From assembly GCF_001435935.1 (NCBI RefSeq), contig NZ_AZGM01000076.1:1-56992 (forward strand): a stretch of 56,992 nt of DNA, written 5' to 3'. Origin of the DNA: Limosilactobacillus panis DSM 6035. GTDB lineage: Bacteria > Bacillota > Bacilli > Lactobacillales > Lactobacillaceae. Positions 28,830 to 39,047 of this stretch are shown here, in pieces (position 1 is the first letter of the stretch; each line of letters begins with the position of its first letter). A model generated the notes under the pieces. The model had not been told where the DNA came from, made no database searches, and saw only the letters and a list, made by a program, of their open reading frames with translations. The translations under genes were made by a program, and so were the position numbers.

Positions 28830-28981
28830 TCTGCTTCTTCCCTTCGTTTTTAGACTAATAATCAATTTTAATCAATATCGTGGATATTATACCATAGCCA
28901 CGCGTCACATACGAACTTTAATATACATTATTAGCCTTCCCGGGCACAATTTTAGTTCACATATTTACCTTTTCTTTACTT

Positions 28982-29608
28982 TTAGGGATGAACCTGCTGC
29001 TTTTCCCGCCAACTGTAGTAACGGTCCCGTCCAACAATTATGAAGTCAAGCAGACGGAGTCCTAACAAGCGGCTCCCCCGGTCAAGCCGTTTTGCAAATG
29101 CTAGGTCCTGTGCGGACGGGTGCACATCCCCAGACGGGTGGTTGTGGATCATGATAATTCCACTAGCCGACCGCCGTAGGGCATAGCTGAAGATCCGGTC
29201 GGGGTATAATACACACTCGCTCTGCCCACCGACAAAAAGGGTCTTCAAGTCAATGATCTCATTGTGGACATCAGTACACGCCAGAGTGACCCCTTCCTGG
29301 TCCTCACCCAAAAAGTAGTCAATCATTTCCCGTCCTAAAGCCATGCTGGAATAGGCGTGGCCCAAAATTTCACGGTGCCCTTTTAGTACCAGCTGACCAA
29401 GCTCCATCGCTGCAAGTAAGCATCGCATCTCTGGTCCCCAGGATAGGACCGCCCGCCGCTCATCATCAGTCATATTTTTGATGCTCGTTAACGTTGGAAA
29501 CATCTCCCAAAACTTCATCACGAGTTCCTGATTGCGTTCCGGCGTATTGGCACAAATCCCCTTCGCCAACAGGTCTAAGTAATGGTCATTGTGTATTACT
29601 TCTAACAT
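28982..29608 (-). CDS. radC: RadC family JAMM-domain protein
   Basis: A 208-residue protein with an N-terminal helix-hairpin-helix-like region (weakly conserved) and a C-terminal JAB/MPN domain whose metalloprotease-type motif HNHPSGDVHPSAQD is complete (about 148-161). An upstream glutamate, in DVHNEIIDLKTL, is plausible as the fourth ligand. The true function is unsettled; the DNA repair name is historical. The ATG at 29608, with AAGGAGC at good spacing, is preferred to the GTG two codons before. It lies between folC and mreB. Confidence 0.92.
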   Translation of the reverse strand: MLEVIHNDHYLDLLAKGICANTPERNQELVMKFWEMFPTLTSIKNMTDDERRAVLSWGPEMRCLLAAMELGQLVLKGHREILGHAYSSMALGREMIDYFLGEDQEGVTLACTDVHNEIIDLKTLFVGGQSECVLYPDRIFSYALRRSASGIIMIHNHPSGDVHPSAQDLAFAKRLDRGSRLLGLRLLDFIIVGRDRYYSWREKQQVHP

Positions 29609-29656
29609 ATCCACTCAGCTCCTTAAGTGTCTTACTGAATAAATACGGAAAGGGAA

Positions 29657-30973
29657 CTAATTGTCACTAAATAAGTGCCGAACTTCAGAAATAAAGTAGA
29701 GCGACCCCGTAACAATCATCACGTCATCCTCACTGAGCCCTTGTGCGACCTGCTGAAAGGCAAGTGGCCACTCTTTGGTAACCTTAATTGGGTACCGGCT
29801 TTTAATCTTCTTCGCGACCGCCGCCAAGTCCGCACTCGGCCGCTTGGAACCGGGGCCCGCAAAGTTGGTGACGGTAATATGGACATTGCCGAGACTCGCT
29901 AACTCGCCCATCATCAGCTCGTACTGTTTGTCAGCTAAAATTGCGACCAAAAGGTAGACATCCCGACCGGCGAAGTCACCCTGGATTGTTTTAACTAGGG
30001 CCTGAATTCCGGGAAGGTTGTGGGCCCCATCCAAGAGGACCAGGGGCTGGGGATTAACTACCTCCAGTCTCCCCGGCCAGTTAACCGTTGTCAGTCCCTT
30101 AATGACGGCGGACCGGTCAAGCGGTGAGCCCTGCTCTTTCATGAAAAGTTGAAGAGCAGTAATAGCAATCGCGGCATTTTCTACCTGGTAGTCGCCCCCG
30201 AGACCGAGTTGACACTTAAGGTGGCGAAGCTGGAGTCCCTGGTAGTCAACCTTAGCAAAAAAGTGGTGGTCATCAGCCTTCTGGATAGTAAAGTCAGTTC
30301 CCAGCTTATAGAGGGGGGCCTTTTTACCAGCCGCATCCTCGATAATTGCCGCCTCCGCGCTTGATGGCAACTTCCCAATCACCACCGGAACATGGTCCTT
30401 GATGATTCCCGCCTTTTGCTGGGCAATCTCTTTAAGGGTGTTGCCGAGGTACTTCATATGGTCCCAGCCAACCGTAGTAATGACACTGACTGCCGGGACA
30501 ATGACGTTTGTGGAATCAAACAGGCCGCCAATTCCGACCTCCAGCAAGACAACGTCCGGCTGCTTTTCTGCCATGTAGCAAAACATGATGGCAGTATCGA
30601 TCTCAAACTCGGTTGGTCCCCCCATGGGAAGCTCCTGGTCCAACTTAGCGACAACCTTGCTGACCCGGTTGGTTAACCGGACTAAATCGGCGTCACTTAT
30701 CTGCTGGGCGTTGTATTCGATGCGTTCATTGAACCGGGTGATGAACGGGGACGTAAAGCTGCCGACGCTCAGGCCACTCGCCAACAGCATCGACCGCAGC
30801 ATTGCTACTGTCGACCCCTTACCATTGGTCCCCGTCACGTGAATATACTTCAGTCCTTTTTGGGGGTTACCAAGTTCATCGAGAAACCGACGCATTCGTT
30901 TTAGTGTCGGCACCTTTTTAAACTTGGTCCGCCCGTGAATGAAGTTCAGGGCCTCTTCATAAGTTGAAATCAT
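29657..30973 (-). CDS. folC: Folylpolyglutamate synthase / dihydrofolate synthase
   Basis: Mur-ligase-family enzyme adding glutamate to folates, 438 residues. The ATP loop is HVTGTNGKGSTVAMLRSM (about 45), followed by SFTSPF and the central LLEVGIGGLFDSTN and TTVGWDHMKYLG motifs. The C-terminal domain includes LLDGAHNLPGIQAL. The ATG at 30973 is preceded by AAGGGGATAAAA. It follows valS by about 80 bases containing a hairpin, the frequent valS-folC order of Lactobacillales. Confidence 0.95.
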   Translation of the reverse strand: MISTYEEALNFIHGRTKFKKVPTLKRMRRFLDELGNPQKGLKYIHVTGTNGKGSTVAMLRSMLLASGLSVGSFTSPFITRFNERIEYNAQQISDADLVRLTNRVSKVVAKLDQELPMGGPTEFEIDTAIMFCYMAEKQPDVVLLEVGIGGLFDSTNVIVPAVSVITTVGWDHMKYLGNTLKEIAQQKAGIIKDHVPVVIGKLPSSAEAAIIEDAAGKKAPLYKLGTDFTIQKADDHHFFAKVDYQGLQLRHLKCQLGLGGDYQVENAAIAITALQLFMKEQGSPLDRSAVIKGLTTVNWPGRLEVVNPQPLVLLDGAHNLPGIQALVKTIQGDFAGRDVYLLVAILADKQYELMMGELASLGNVHITVTNFAGPGSKRPSADLAAVAKKIKSRYPIKVTKEWPLAFQQVAQGLSEDDVMIVTGSLYFISEVRHLFSDN

Positions 30974-30991
30974 CTTTTTATCCCCTTAACT

Positions 30992-31040
30992 AAATGAAGG
31001 GTCCCCGTGTCCGGCAATTCCGGATACTAAGGACCCTCCC
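30992..31040 (-). terminator. Hairpin between valS and folC
   Basis: On the minus strand GGGTCCTTAGTATCCGG pairs with CCGGACACGGGGACCC and is followed by TTCATTT. The T-run is weak, so it may act as an attenuator or RNA-processing hairpin rather than a full terminator. Confidence 0.45.
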
Positions 31041-31052
31041 TTCTAAATTACA

Positions 31053-33710
31053 CTATGCATTTTCAAGGGAAGCAAGACGGTCCTTAGCGGCGGCAAGCTT
31101 TTGCTGCCACTCAACGGCCTTTTGCTTCTCAGCTTCAACAACCTTTTCAGGTGCGTTTTCAACAAACTTCTTATTACCAAGTTTCTTGGAAGAACGGTTG
31201 ACTTCCTTCTCCAACTTAGTAATTTCTTTTTGCATCTTAGCCTTTTCCTCATCCAGGTCCACCAGTTCGGCCATTGGGATGAAGACTTCAGCGCCGGCGA
31301 GGATACTTGACATTGCCAGCTTTGGTGCAACCACATCGGCACCAATTTGCAATTCTGCTGGGTGACAGAAGCGGTCAATGTAGTCACGGTTATTCTCCAG
31401 CATCCCCTTCAGGTGATCGTTCTTGGTCTTAACCAGGATGTCCACCGGTTTAGACATTGGGGCGTTGGCCTCGTTTCTGATGCTCCGTACCGCCTTGATC
31501 ATTTCAATCAAGCTGTCCATCTGTTCCGTGGCGTCCTCGTCGTCAAGGTCTGCGTTAACCGTTGGGTATGGTGCAACCATGATTGACTTACCCGTGTGCG
31601 GCATTGATAGCCAGAGTTTTTCGGTAACAAACGGCATGATTGGGTGCAAAAGCTTCAGGGTTTGGTCTAGGACGTATCCCAGGATATTCTTGGTATTCGT
31701 CTTTTCCTCGTCCGTGCCGTTATTTAACTTTTCCTTGGTCATTTCAATGTACCAATCACAGAAATCATTCCAGATAAAGTTGTAAAGAGCCCGGCCTACT
31801 TCACCGAATTCGAACTTTTCAGACATTTCGGTAACCTGTTTAACCGTTGCGTTTAACCGGCTTAAGATCCAGTGGTCGGCAAGGTCCCACTTATCCTGTG
31901 CGGGCAGGGCTGGGGCCGGCATTTCACCAAGGTTCATGATGACGTACCGACTGGCGTTCCAGATCTTGTTGATGAAGTTCCAGGCGGCGTCCATCTTGGT
32001 GTAGGAGAAACGAATATCTTGACCCGGTGTGGAACCATTGATGAGGAACCACCGTAAAGCATCGACCCCGTATTTCTTGATGACGTCCATTGGGTCAATC
32101 CCGTTCCCCAGGGACTTGCTCATCTTCCGCCCCTGTTCATCACGAATCAAACCGTGCAGCAGGACGTTCTTAAACGGTGCCCGACCAGTAAATTCAAGTG
32201 ACTGGAAGATCATCCGGGAAACCCAGAAGAAGATGATGTCGTAACCGGTAACCAGAGTATTGGTTGGGAAGTAACGCTTAAAGTCCGGGGAATCAGTATC
32301 CGGCCAGCCCATTGTGGAGAATGGCCACAAAGCACTGGAGAACCAGGTGTCCAGGACATCCTTGTCTTGCTCCCAGTTTTCCGCATCCTTTGGCGCTTCC
32401 ATTCCAACGTAGACTTCCCCGGTCTGCTTGTTGTACCAAGCAGGAATCCGGTGCCCCCACCAGAGTTGTCGGGAAATAACCCAGTCATGAATATTTTCCA
32501 TCCACTGGGTGAAGGTGTGTTCGAACCGTTCCGGAATGAAGTTAACCCGGTCGGTTGTCTTTTGGTTCTTCAATGCCATTTCGGCTAGTGGCTTCATCTT
32601 AACAAACCACTGGGTTGAAAGCCGAGCCTCAACTTGGACACCGGTCCGTTCGGAGTGACCAACGGAGTGGACAATTGGAACCACCTTTAACATGTAGCCC
32701 TGGTCCTTTAAATCGGCAACAATGGCCTTCCGGGCCTCAAAACGGTCCATTCCCTTGTACTTACCGGCGTTCTCGTTCATCGAGGCGTCTTCGTTCATGG
32801 TGTTTAATTCTGGCAAGTTGTGCCGCTTACCAACCTTGAAGTCGTTCGGGTCATGAGCTGGGGTAATCTTAACCATCCCAGTTCCGAAGTCTGGTGTTAC
32901 GTAGTCATCGGCAATGATCTCGATTTCCCGGTTAACGAGCGGTACCATGACCTTCTTGCCAACCAATTTCTTGTAACGTTCGTCATTTGGATTAACGGCA
33001 ACCGCTTCATCGCCAAACATGGTTTCTGGCCGGGTAGTGGCAATTTCAATGTAATTCTTGCCGTTAAAGGTGGTGCCGTCAGTAAATGGGTACTTAACGT
33101 GGTAGAAGGCACCCTTATCGTCCTTGTGAATAACTTCAATATCAGAAAGGGCTGTCCGTGCTTGTGGGTCCCAGTTGATAATGTAGGTCCCCCGGTAAAT
33201 AAGGCCCTTCTTGTAGAGGTCAACGAAGACCTTCCGCACCGCCTTATTCAGCCCCTTATCCAGGGTGAAGCGTTCCCGGTCATAGTCGACAGAGATTCCC
33301 ATCTTTGCCCACTGCTTGTGAATAATGTCGGCGTATTCGTCCTTCCAGTCCCAAACCTGTTGCACGAACTTTTCCCGACCAAGGTCATAACGAGAAATTC
33401 CCTGTTTCCGCAGCCGGGCTTCAACTTTTGCCTGGGTAGCAATCCCGGCATGGTCCATCCCCGGGATCCATAGGACATCGTAACCCTGCATCCGCTTTTG
33501 CCGAATAAGGATATCCTGCAGGGTCGTATCCCAGGCGTGGCCCAGGTGCAGTTTACCAGTTACGTTCGGCGGCGGAATAACAATTGAATATGGGTGGGCC
33601 TTCTTATCACCACTCGGTTTGAACAGGCCCTGATCAATCCACCATTGGTAGCGGCCTTCTTCGACCGCTGCGGGATCATACTTTGTCGACATCTCTTTTT
33701 CAGTGCTCAT
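31053..33710 (-). CDS. valS: Valyl-tRNA synthetase
   Basis: Class I synthetase of 885 residues. The HIGH-type motif is [15 protein letters not shown] (about 48), the CP1 editing domain follows at about 180-340, and the KMSKS motif is [14 protein letters not shown] (about 525). The C-terminal tRNA-binding coiled coil is rich in Lys and Glu and starts near 820. The ATG at 33710 is chosen for its AAGGGAG at 10 bases; an upstream ATG at 33740 overlaps that ribosome site. It is controlled by a Val T-box. Confidence 0.97.
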   Translation of the reverse strand: MSTEKEMSTKYDPAAVEEGRYQWWIDQGLFKPSGDKKAHPYSIVIPPPNVTGKLHLGHAWDTTLQDILIRQKRMQGYDVLWIPGMDHAGIATQAKVEARLRKQGISRYDLGREKFVQQVWDWKDEYADIIHKQWAKMGISVDYDRERFTLDKGLNKAVRKVFVDLYKKGLIYRGTYIINWDPQARTALSDIEVIHKDDKGAFYHVKYPFTDGTTFNGKNYIEIATTRPETMFGDEAVAVNPNDERYKKLVGKKVMVPLVNREIEIIADDYVTPDFGTGMVKITPAHDPNDFKVGKRHNLPELNTMNEDASMNENAGKYKGMDRFEARKAIVADLKDQGYMLKVVPIVHSVGHSERTGVQVEARLSTQWFVKMKPLAEMALKNQKTTDRVNFIPERFEHTFTQWMENIHDWVISRQLWWGHRIPAWYNKQTGEVYVGMEAPKDAENWEQDKDVLDTWFSSALWPFSTMGWPDTDSPDFKRYFPTNTLVTGYDIIFFWVSRMIFQSLEFTGRAPFKNVLLHGLIRDEQGRKMSKSLGNGIDPMDVIKKYGVDALRWFLINGSTPGQDIRFSYTKMDAAWNFINKIWNASRYVIMNLGEMPAPALPAQDKWDLADHWILSRLNATVKQVTEMSEKFEFGEVGRALYNFIWNDFCDWYIEMTKEKLNNGTDEEKTNTKNILGYVLDQTLKLLHPIMPFVTEKLWLSMPHTGKSIMVAPYPTVNADLDDEDATEQMDSLIEMIKAVRSIRNEANAPMSKPVDILVKTKNDHLKGMLENNRDYIDRFCHPAELQIGADVVAPKLAMSSILAGAEVFIPMAELVDLDEEKAKMQKEITKLEKEVNRSSKKLGNKKFVENAPEKVVEAEKQKAVEWQQKLAAAKDRLASLENA

Positions 33711-33766
33711 CGTATAATCGCTCCCTTCATGCTTCATCAAATAAAATTAATTAAACTGACCTAAAT

Positions 33767-34000
33767 AAAAAATCGCCCTATCAAACAGATAGGACGATTA
33801 GCTCGCGGTACCACCTAAATTGAACAGTTCACTCGACTGCTCCACTCAACATTAGGTAACGGTAATGAACCGGATACGCTTACTATCAGTTCAGCGCATC
33901 AGCTCCCGAGCTACATTCGTGAACCGGTGACCAGGCCTTCACACCTCTGGGCCCTCGCTGGTGGTCCGCCGCGTTTACTACTATTTCGGTCAATGCTTAT
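33767..34000 (-). promoter_or_regulatory. T-box leader of valS (specifier GUA)
   Basis: On the minus strand, stem I has a CCGA/UCGG lower helix, an apical arm GACCA...GGCC/GGCC...UGGUC, and a specifier in the register GAA-U-GUA-G, giving Val GUA at 33914-33912. The T-box AGGTGGTACCGCG is at 33816-33804, its UGGU fitting A73 of tRNA-Val. The terminator AATCGTCCTATC/GATAGGGCGATT with a T-run lies at 33799-33767. Confidence 0.93.
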
Positions 34001-34009
34001 TATGCTTGT

Positions 34010-34038
34010 ATCATAGCTAAATAATTCCCGGCCGTCAA
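34010..34038 (-). promoter_or_regulatory. Promoter of valS
   Basis: TTGACG (34038-34033), a 17-base spacer and TATGAT (34015-34010) on the minus strand, between the thiI stop and the valS T-box. Confidence 0.75.
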
Positions 34039-34046
34039 GGACTGTT

Positions 34047-35267
34047 TTACAGTAATTCGGCAAAGACGTCTTCGTTTTGGTTCAAGAAGTCCTCACCAGG
34101 ATGGATATCAGTGATTTTTACCCCATCTAGTGACCGTTGAATCAAGCCATCAATGTCTAAGTGCTGCTCGTACTTGCGGGCCTTCTTAACACTCGGCTTC
34201 GTTTTGGGCGACGGCGGTGTGAAGACGGTACAGCAGTCTTCATACGGCAAGATTGACAGGTCATAGGTGTCGATATCTTCAGCAATCTTGATAATCTCAG
34301 CCTTATCAAAAGACAGGACCGGCCGCAATACTGGATAGTTCGTCACGTCCTCAATTGCCAGCATACTCTCCATTGTCTGAGAGGCCACCTGCCCTAACGA
34401 CTCACCGTTAAAGATTGCCAGGCCGTGCCGCTTCTCCATCAAGGCCGTTGCCAGGCGAAGCATCATCCGCCGTTGGATGGTCATCAGGTAACCCTCCGGC
34501 ACCTTCTCCTTGACCGTTTCCTGGATCTCAGTAAACGGTACCTGGATAAACTTGATGTGGCCACAATACTTAGCCAGTTTTTCCGTTAGCTGCTTGGCCT
34601 TAGCCAGGGCTTGGGGACTGGTATACGGCGGACTGAAGAAGTGGACCATCTCCATCGAAACGCCCCGCTTCATGCCGAGGTAGGCCGCAACTGGGGAGTC
34701 AATCCCGCCGGAAAGCATCATCATACCCTTTCCGGCCGTGCCAACGGGCAAGCCACCAGCCCCCTTGATAGTTTCACTAGATAGGAAAATACCGTTCAAG
34801 CGGATCTCGACACGGATGGTGAGGTCCGGGTGGTGGACATCAACCTTCAGCTTGTCGGGGAACTTATGCAAGAGGTCCCCACCAAGCTTATCGTTCATTT
34901 CAAAGGTATCGATTGGGAAGTGGTGGTCAGACCGCCGGGTTTCAATCTTAAAGGTGATTGGGTGGTCAACCTGCTCTTCTACCATCTCCTCAGCGGCTTT
35001 GGCAACCGCGGCAAAGTCCTTTGCCACCTTGATTGATGGGGAGAAGGTTTGGATACCGAAAACATTCTTTAACTGCTTCATTACCTGGTCATAGTCGGCC
35101 CCATTCAGTTGAACGTGCAAGCGATCTTGCTGAGCGTGAACCTTGACCTGGTCAAATTGGTGGAGGGCATGACGAACGTTCGTCCCGAGACGGTCAATAA
35201 AGGACTTTTTGTTGCGTCCCTTGGTGGACAGTTCCCCATACCGAACCATAATTTCTGTGTACTGCAC
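34047..35267 (-). CDS. thiI: tRNA 4-thiouridine synthase ThiI
   Basis: Enzyme that adenylates and thiolates U8 of tRNA and can supply sulfur for thiamine. The 406 residues have an N-terminal ferredoxin-like region, a THUMP domain (about 60-165) and a PP-loop ATPase with [14 protein letters not shown] (about 183). There is no C-terminal rhodanese domain, as is normal for Firmicutes. A CC pair in [10 protein letters not shown] (about 345) may serve in sulfur transfer. The start is GTG at 35267 behind AGGAGGAGATTAA. It lies 18 bases after the cysteine desulfurase gene, the usual NifS-ThiI pair. Confidence 0.95.
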   Translation of the reverse strand: MQYTEIMVRYGELSTKGRNKKSFIDRLGTNVRHALHQFDQVKVHAQQDRLHVQLNGADYDQVMKQLKNVFGIQTFSPSIKVAKDFAAVAKAAEEMVEEQVDHPITFKIETRRSDHHFPIDTFEMNDKLGGDLLHKFPDKLKVDVHHPDLTIRVEIRLNGIFLSSETIKGAGGLPVGTAGKGMMMLSGGIDSPVAAYLGMKRGVSMEMVHFFSPPYTSPQALAKAKQLTEKLAKYCGHIKFIQVPFTEIQETVKEKVPEGYLMTIQRRMMLRLATALMEKRHGLAIFNGESLGQVASQTMESMLAIEDVTNYPVLRPVLSFDKAEIIKIAEDIDTYDLSILPYEDCCTVFTPPSPKTKPSVKKARKYEQHLDIDGLIQRSLDGVKITDIHPGEDFLNQNEDVFAELL

Positions 35268-35285
35268 TTAATCTCCTCCTTCCTA

Positions 35286-36434
35286 CTAGTCAATAATCTT
35301 CTTGAAGCCGGCATAAAGGTTGTCAAAGACCTGGTTGAACTTGTCAGCTTCTTCGATGGTATTTTGGTCACCAAGACTGATGCGGACCGCACTCGTTGCC
35401 TCGTTTTCCGGCGCCTTCATTGCGGCTAGTGTCCCCGCCTCTGCATGCTTCTTGGAAGAACAAGCGCTGGTCGTGGAAATGTAGATACCTTGTTCCTCAA
35501 AGGCGTGAACAATCGTTTCTCCCCGGACACCGACAATCGCAAAGCAGAGAATGTGGGGGGCAAAGCCCTGGTCACGGCCAGAAAAAATCTTAACATGATC
35601 AAACTTCTTCAGGTGGTCGTAGATCCGCTCTTTGATTGCCTGCTCTTGCTGAACCGCCCGTTGCTCGTTTTCCTTTACAAGACGGATGGCCCGGGCCATT
35701 GCAACGTCACCCGGGGTATTCTCTGTTCCACTCCGTAGGGTCCGTTCCTGGCCCCCACCGGAGATCAACGGCGCAATTTTTCGGCCACTCTTCATGTAAA
35801 CAAAGCCAGTGCCCCGGGGCGCATGGAACTTATGCCCGGAGAAGGTGGCAAAGTCCACCCGGTCACTGAAAATCGCACTGTCGAGGCCCTTGCCGATTGC
35901 CTGCACCGCATCAACCATGTAGTGGACGTTAGGATAGTCCTTCAGAATCTCACCAACTTCTTTAATTGGCTGAACCGTCCCAATCTCATTGTTGACGGCC
36001 ATGATTGATACTAGGATTGTATCTGGACGAAGGGCGGCCTTCACATCTGCCGGATTAATCCGTCCTTCACTATCAACTGGCAAGTAGGTCACATTGAAGC
36101 CCAGCTCTTCTAATTGGGCCATTGAGTTCCGCACAGCAGCGTGTTCCACTGCCGTCGTGATTATATGCTTACCAAAACGGCGCTTGGCAAAGGCGGTCCC
36201 CTTAATCACCCAGTTGTCACCCTCAGAGCCACCACTGGTAAAAATAATTTCACTTGCTTTGACACCAAAGAGTTTGGCAACTTGCTGACGGGCTTGTTCA
36301 AGCAGGTTCCAGGCCTCTTCACCAAAATTATGCAAACTGCTTGGGTTTCCCCAAATCTTTTGACTAACTGTATCGTACGTTGCTAAGACTTCCGGAGAAA
36401 TCTTCGTCGTCGCACTATTATCGAAATAGATCAT
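35286..36434 (-). CDS. Cysteine desulfurase (NifS-like, ThiI partner)
   Basis: PLP enzyme producing a protein persulfide from cysteine, presumably handed to ThiI for 4-thiouridine. The 382 residues include MIYFDNSATTKISPEV at the start, VNNEIGTVQPI (about 146), the PLP lysine in FSGHKFHAPRGTG (about 199), and the catalytic cysteine in STTSACSSKK (about 320). The ATG at 36434, with AGAGGAGCAGAG upstream, fits homologues; the frame extends 17 codons more without a good site. It is a NifZ/IscS-like paralogue; SufS is unlikely because no suf genes are near. Confidence 0.93.
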   Translation of the reverse strand: MIYFDNSATTKISPEVLATYDTVSQKIWGNPSSLHNFGEEAWNLLEQARQQVAKLFGVKASEIIFTSGGSEGDNWVIKGTAFAKRRFGKHIITTAVEHAAVRNSMAQLEELGFNVTYLPVDSEGRINPADVKAALRPDTILVSIMAVNNEIGTVQPIKEVGEILKDYPNVHYMVDAVQAIGKGLDSAIFSDRVDFATFSGHKFHAPRGTGFVYMKSGRKIAPLISGGGQERTLRSGTENTPGDVAMARAIRLVKENEQRAVQQEQAIKERIYDHLKKFDHVKIFSGRDQGFAPHILCFAIVGVRGETIVHAFEEQGIYISTTSACSSKKHAEAGTLAAMKAPENEATSAVRISLGDQNTIEEADKFNQVFDNLYAGFKKIID

Positions 36435-36532
36435 CACTCTGCTCCTCTGACAATATAATCTGATGGTCAGTAGCCAGCAAATCATCGCTGGCAGGTTGGT
36501 TCGACACTTTCTTAAAGCAACTTTATATTATA

Positions 36533-36576
36533 GCAAAAAAGGACCAGAGGCAAAATCTTTTGTCCCTGGTCCAATT
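36533..36576 (-). terminator. Terminator of ezrA
   Basis: On the minus strand GGACCAGGGACAAAA pairs with TTTTGCCTCTGGTCC and is followed by TTTTTTGC, overlapping the last bases around the ezrA stop. Confidence 0.75.
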
Positions 36577-38269
36577 AATTATTTTCACTGTAATAGCTGT
36601 CCTCAATCCGCTTGAACGAACCCGGCTCAACCTTCTCCAGGGCCGTACCAATGGCCTCAAGGCTCTTGGTATATTCATACTTGCTAAAGAGCTTTCGTGA
36701 TTTTTCCGCTGCCTTTTCAATCTCCTCATTGTCGGAGAAGCGGTTAGCGTATTGAAGCAGCCGTTCCGTCAACTCTGCACTATCGCGCAAATCATTGGTC
36801 TTCACCTGAAGGCTTTCCAGATCGGACTCAACCATGATCAGCTGCTTGGTGACATCGTCCATGTTGATCTTGTACTCATGCAATTCAGCGTTTAGTTTCT
36901 TAACCTCATTGCTAACACCCATGAAGTAGTCCACGTAGTCTTGGGAAACGCCGGGCAGGTTAAGTTGCTCAACCTGGCGCTTAATTGTCCGCAGGTCGAC
37001 TGAATATTTCTGCAACATCTTGCGTGCCCGCTGTTCATCAGTTTGCAGTTTGGCAACCTCGTCATTGATCTTTTCCTGCTTCTCTTCAACCGCCGTGAGC
37101 TCCTTTTGGTTAGCCTTTTGCCGGTCAACAACCTGACTATAAATCACGGTCTGATCAGCAAAAGCCTTCTGGTCCTCTTGGAACTGCTTGTTGATGGTCT
37201 TAATCTGCTCATTTAATTGCCGGGCCGCTTCAATCTCATTGTTGTTAAAAGTATAACTGAGGTTTAACCGCCGCAGCTCAGCAATTAATTCTTCATTCTG
37301 GTGTTGAGCATGGGGGATAAATTGGCCCATCACATCCATCAGGTGCTTGGCTTCCGGCTGAGTATCAATTTCCTTTTGCATTACCCCATAGAGATTATCA
37401 ATTTCATCAGCCAAGTCCTTGTTGGACTGGACAACGATATCAATTTCCAAATCGTTTAACTGGGCAACCGTCTGCTTTAACTTTTCCTGTAACTGTTCAA
37501 TCTTAACGTCCAGTTTTTGTTCGGTGAAGTTGAAGTGGTCCTTCTTTAAGGTAGCGTAACCCTTTTGCAATTCATCCAGTTGGTCTGGAAATTCGGTAAC
37601 CAACGGCTTGTACAGCTTTGGAACCGTCTTTAAGAGGTGATCAAACTTTTGGTTATCGTTTTGTAATTCAGAGAGAATTTCCTGGGCCGCTTCCAAGTCT
37701 CCTTTATTAGTAAGATCAACAAACTTCGCAAACCGTTGTTCCAGGTCATTAAGTTGCTGGCTCAGTTTCTTAATGGTATCCCCGTATTCAAAGTTCTTTT
37801 CATCCAGTTGCTGGTGAAAATGACGGTACTGCCGACGCAGGTGATCAATTGCCTGGTGGTGCCGCTGTTCTTGTTGTTGAAGGTCCTGTAAGGTCTTTTG
37901 AATTTTTTGTGCTTCATTACTGGTCCGGCCAACCAGGGTCCGGTAATCGTTGATTGCTGAATTGATGGTAAGCAGTTGGCTGGTCTTAACCGCAGCCTGT
38001 AATTCCTTGCCGCGTGTCTCTACCTGCTTAAGCTGTGGGATCAGCTCCTCTTGGTACTTTTTCTCTAGCCTATTAAAGGTTTCCTTAGCATCACCAATCA
38101 GTTGCATCTTTTTTCCCTGCGCCAATTGACTAGCAAGGTCTTCCTTCTTCAAGTGGTCACCAACGGCCTGCAACTCCTTGATTTGGCTAATTGCCCGGTG
38201 TTGGAACCAACTAATTCCGACCAATAATAATAAGATTACAACTAAAACTGCGATTAAAATTTGAAACAT
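36575..38269 (-). CDS. ezrA: Septation ring formation regulator EzrA
   Basis: Membrane-anchored negative regulator of FtsZ ring assembly and a division/elongation adaptor. The 564 residues have one N-terminal transmembrane helix (FQILIAVLVVILLLLVGIS) and then almost continuous spectrin-like coiled coil rich in Glu, Gln, Lys and Leu. The ATG at 38269, with AGGTGGGG upstream, is preferred over a GTG four codons earlier that overlaps that site. It stands upstream of the cysteine desulfurase and thiI, the common Firmicute order. Confidence 0.94.
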   Translation of the reverse strand: MFQILIAVLVVILLLLVGISWFQHRAISQIKELQAVGDHLKKEDLASQLAQGKKMQLIGDAKETFNRLEKKYQEELIPQLKQVETRGKELQAAVKTSQLLTINSAINDYRTLVGRTSNEAQKIQKTLQDLQQQEQRHHQAIDHLRRQYRHFHQQLDEKNFEYGDTIKKLSQQLNDLEQRFAKFVDLTNKGDLEAAQEILSELQNDNQKFDHLLKTVPKLYKPLVTEFPDQLDELQKGYATLKKDHFNFTEQKLDVKIEQLQEKLKQTVAQLNDLEIDIVVQSNKDLADEIDNLYGVMQKEIDTQPEAKHLMDVMGQFIPHAQHQNEELIAELRRLNLSYTFNNNEIEAARQLNEQIKTINKQFQEDQKAFADQTVIYSQVVDRQKANQKELTAVEEKQEKINDEVAKLQTDEQRARKMLQKYSVDLRTIKRQVEQLNLPGVSQDYVDYFMGVSNEVKKLNAELHEYKINMDDVTKQLIMVESDLESLQVKTNDLRDSAELTERLLQYANRFSDNEEIEKAAEKSRKLFSKYEYTKSLEAIGTALEKVEPGSFKRIEDSYYSENN

Positions 38270-38394
38270 CAATTTCCCCACCTAATTATTTGGTCAAAAT
38301 TGACAAATCCGCCATTTTGACCATAAACTTCTAGCTAAAATTATACCATAATCACTATTGATTGCTGGCAGTAATTACAAAGGAGTTATAAGCA

Positions 38395-38850
38395 TTGACA
38401 GATTTTAAACTAATTTTGCAACAATTATCAGCCCTGTTAGCTGGTGAACACCAGTCAATCACTATCATGGCCAATACCAGCGCCCTGGTTAACCAAGTAG
38501 TTTCCCAGCTTAACTGGGTGGGATTCTACCTTTACGACCATGATAAAGATGACCTCTTTCTCGGACCGTTTCAGGGTAACGTTGCTTGCATGCACATTAA
38601 GCCGGGCCATGGGGTATGCGGAACCGCTGCTCAGCATCGCCACATGGTTAACGTTGAAGACGTCAGTAGGTTTCCTGGTTACATCTCTTGTGATGCCGAT
38701 GCGCAGTCTGAACTCGTTGTTCCCCTCGTCAAGGATGGTAAACTGATTGGTGTCTTTGACATTGATGCCCCGGTCAAGGGCCGTTTTGATGACGACCTGA
38801 CCAAATTTCTTATTGATGTAGCCGCAATTGTGGTCAAAAGCATTGACTAG
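38395..38850 (+). CDS. GAF-domain protein, free methionine-(R)-sulfoxide reductase-like
   Basis: A 151-residue single GAF domain. Family knowledge: fRMsr/YtsP proteins reduce free Met-R-sulfoxide using conserved cysteines. Those visible here are in VACMHIKPGHGVCGTAA (two cysteines, about 65 and 76) and YISCDADAQSELVVP (about 102), matching the family pattern. The start is TTG at 38395 with AGGAG upstream. It is divergent from ezrA across a 125-base promoter region and lies before rpsD on the same strand. Confidence 0.85.
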   Translation: MTDFKLILQQLSALLAGEHQSITIMANTSALVNQVVSQLNWVGFYLYDHDKDDLFLGPFQGNVACMHIKPGHGVCGTAAQHRHMVNVEDVSRFPGYISCDADAQSELVVPLVKDGKLIGVFDIDAPVKGRFDDDLTKFLIDVAAIVVKSID

Positions 38851-38879
38851 CGGTGGTCAGACATGGTAAACTATTTTTT

Positions 38880-39040
38880 GTGTAAAATAATGCAGCAGTG
38901 AGGGGCAAGCTCGTCAACAGACTGGTGCCCAACGGCGTTTTTAGTAACCCAGCTGCAAGGGTGAAAAATTCAAATCAGTCTGCACGAATGTCAAGCTCAC
39001 AATCGGATTATTTTACTCCAAGAAAATTTATTTGGAGGAA
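38880..39040 (+). promoter_or_regulatory. Structured leader of rpsD (possible S4 autoregulation site)
   Basis: Between the GAF gene and rpsD are about 200 non-coding bases. A TAAAAT -10 is near 38882-38887. The leader then forms GGGC/GCCC near 38897-38931 and a long-range pairing of CAGACTG (about 38919) with CAGTCTG (about 38974). Bacillus rpsD has an S4-binding leader of this kind; I cannot confirm homology here. Confidence 0.45.
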
Positions 39041-39047
39041 TTTATTT

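Noticed and set aside
38898-39047. N-terminal extension of rpsD
   Set aside because: The extension crosses a structured leader; the ATG at 39048 has a strong TTGGAGGAA and matches the conserved S4 N-terminus.
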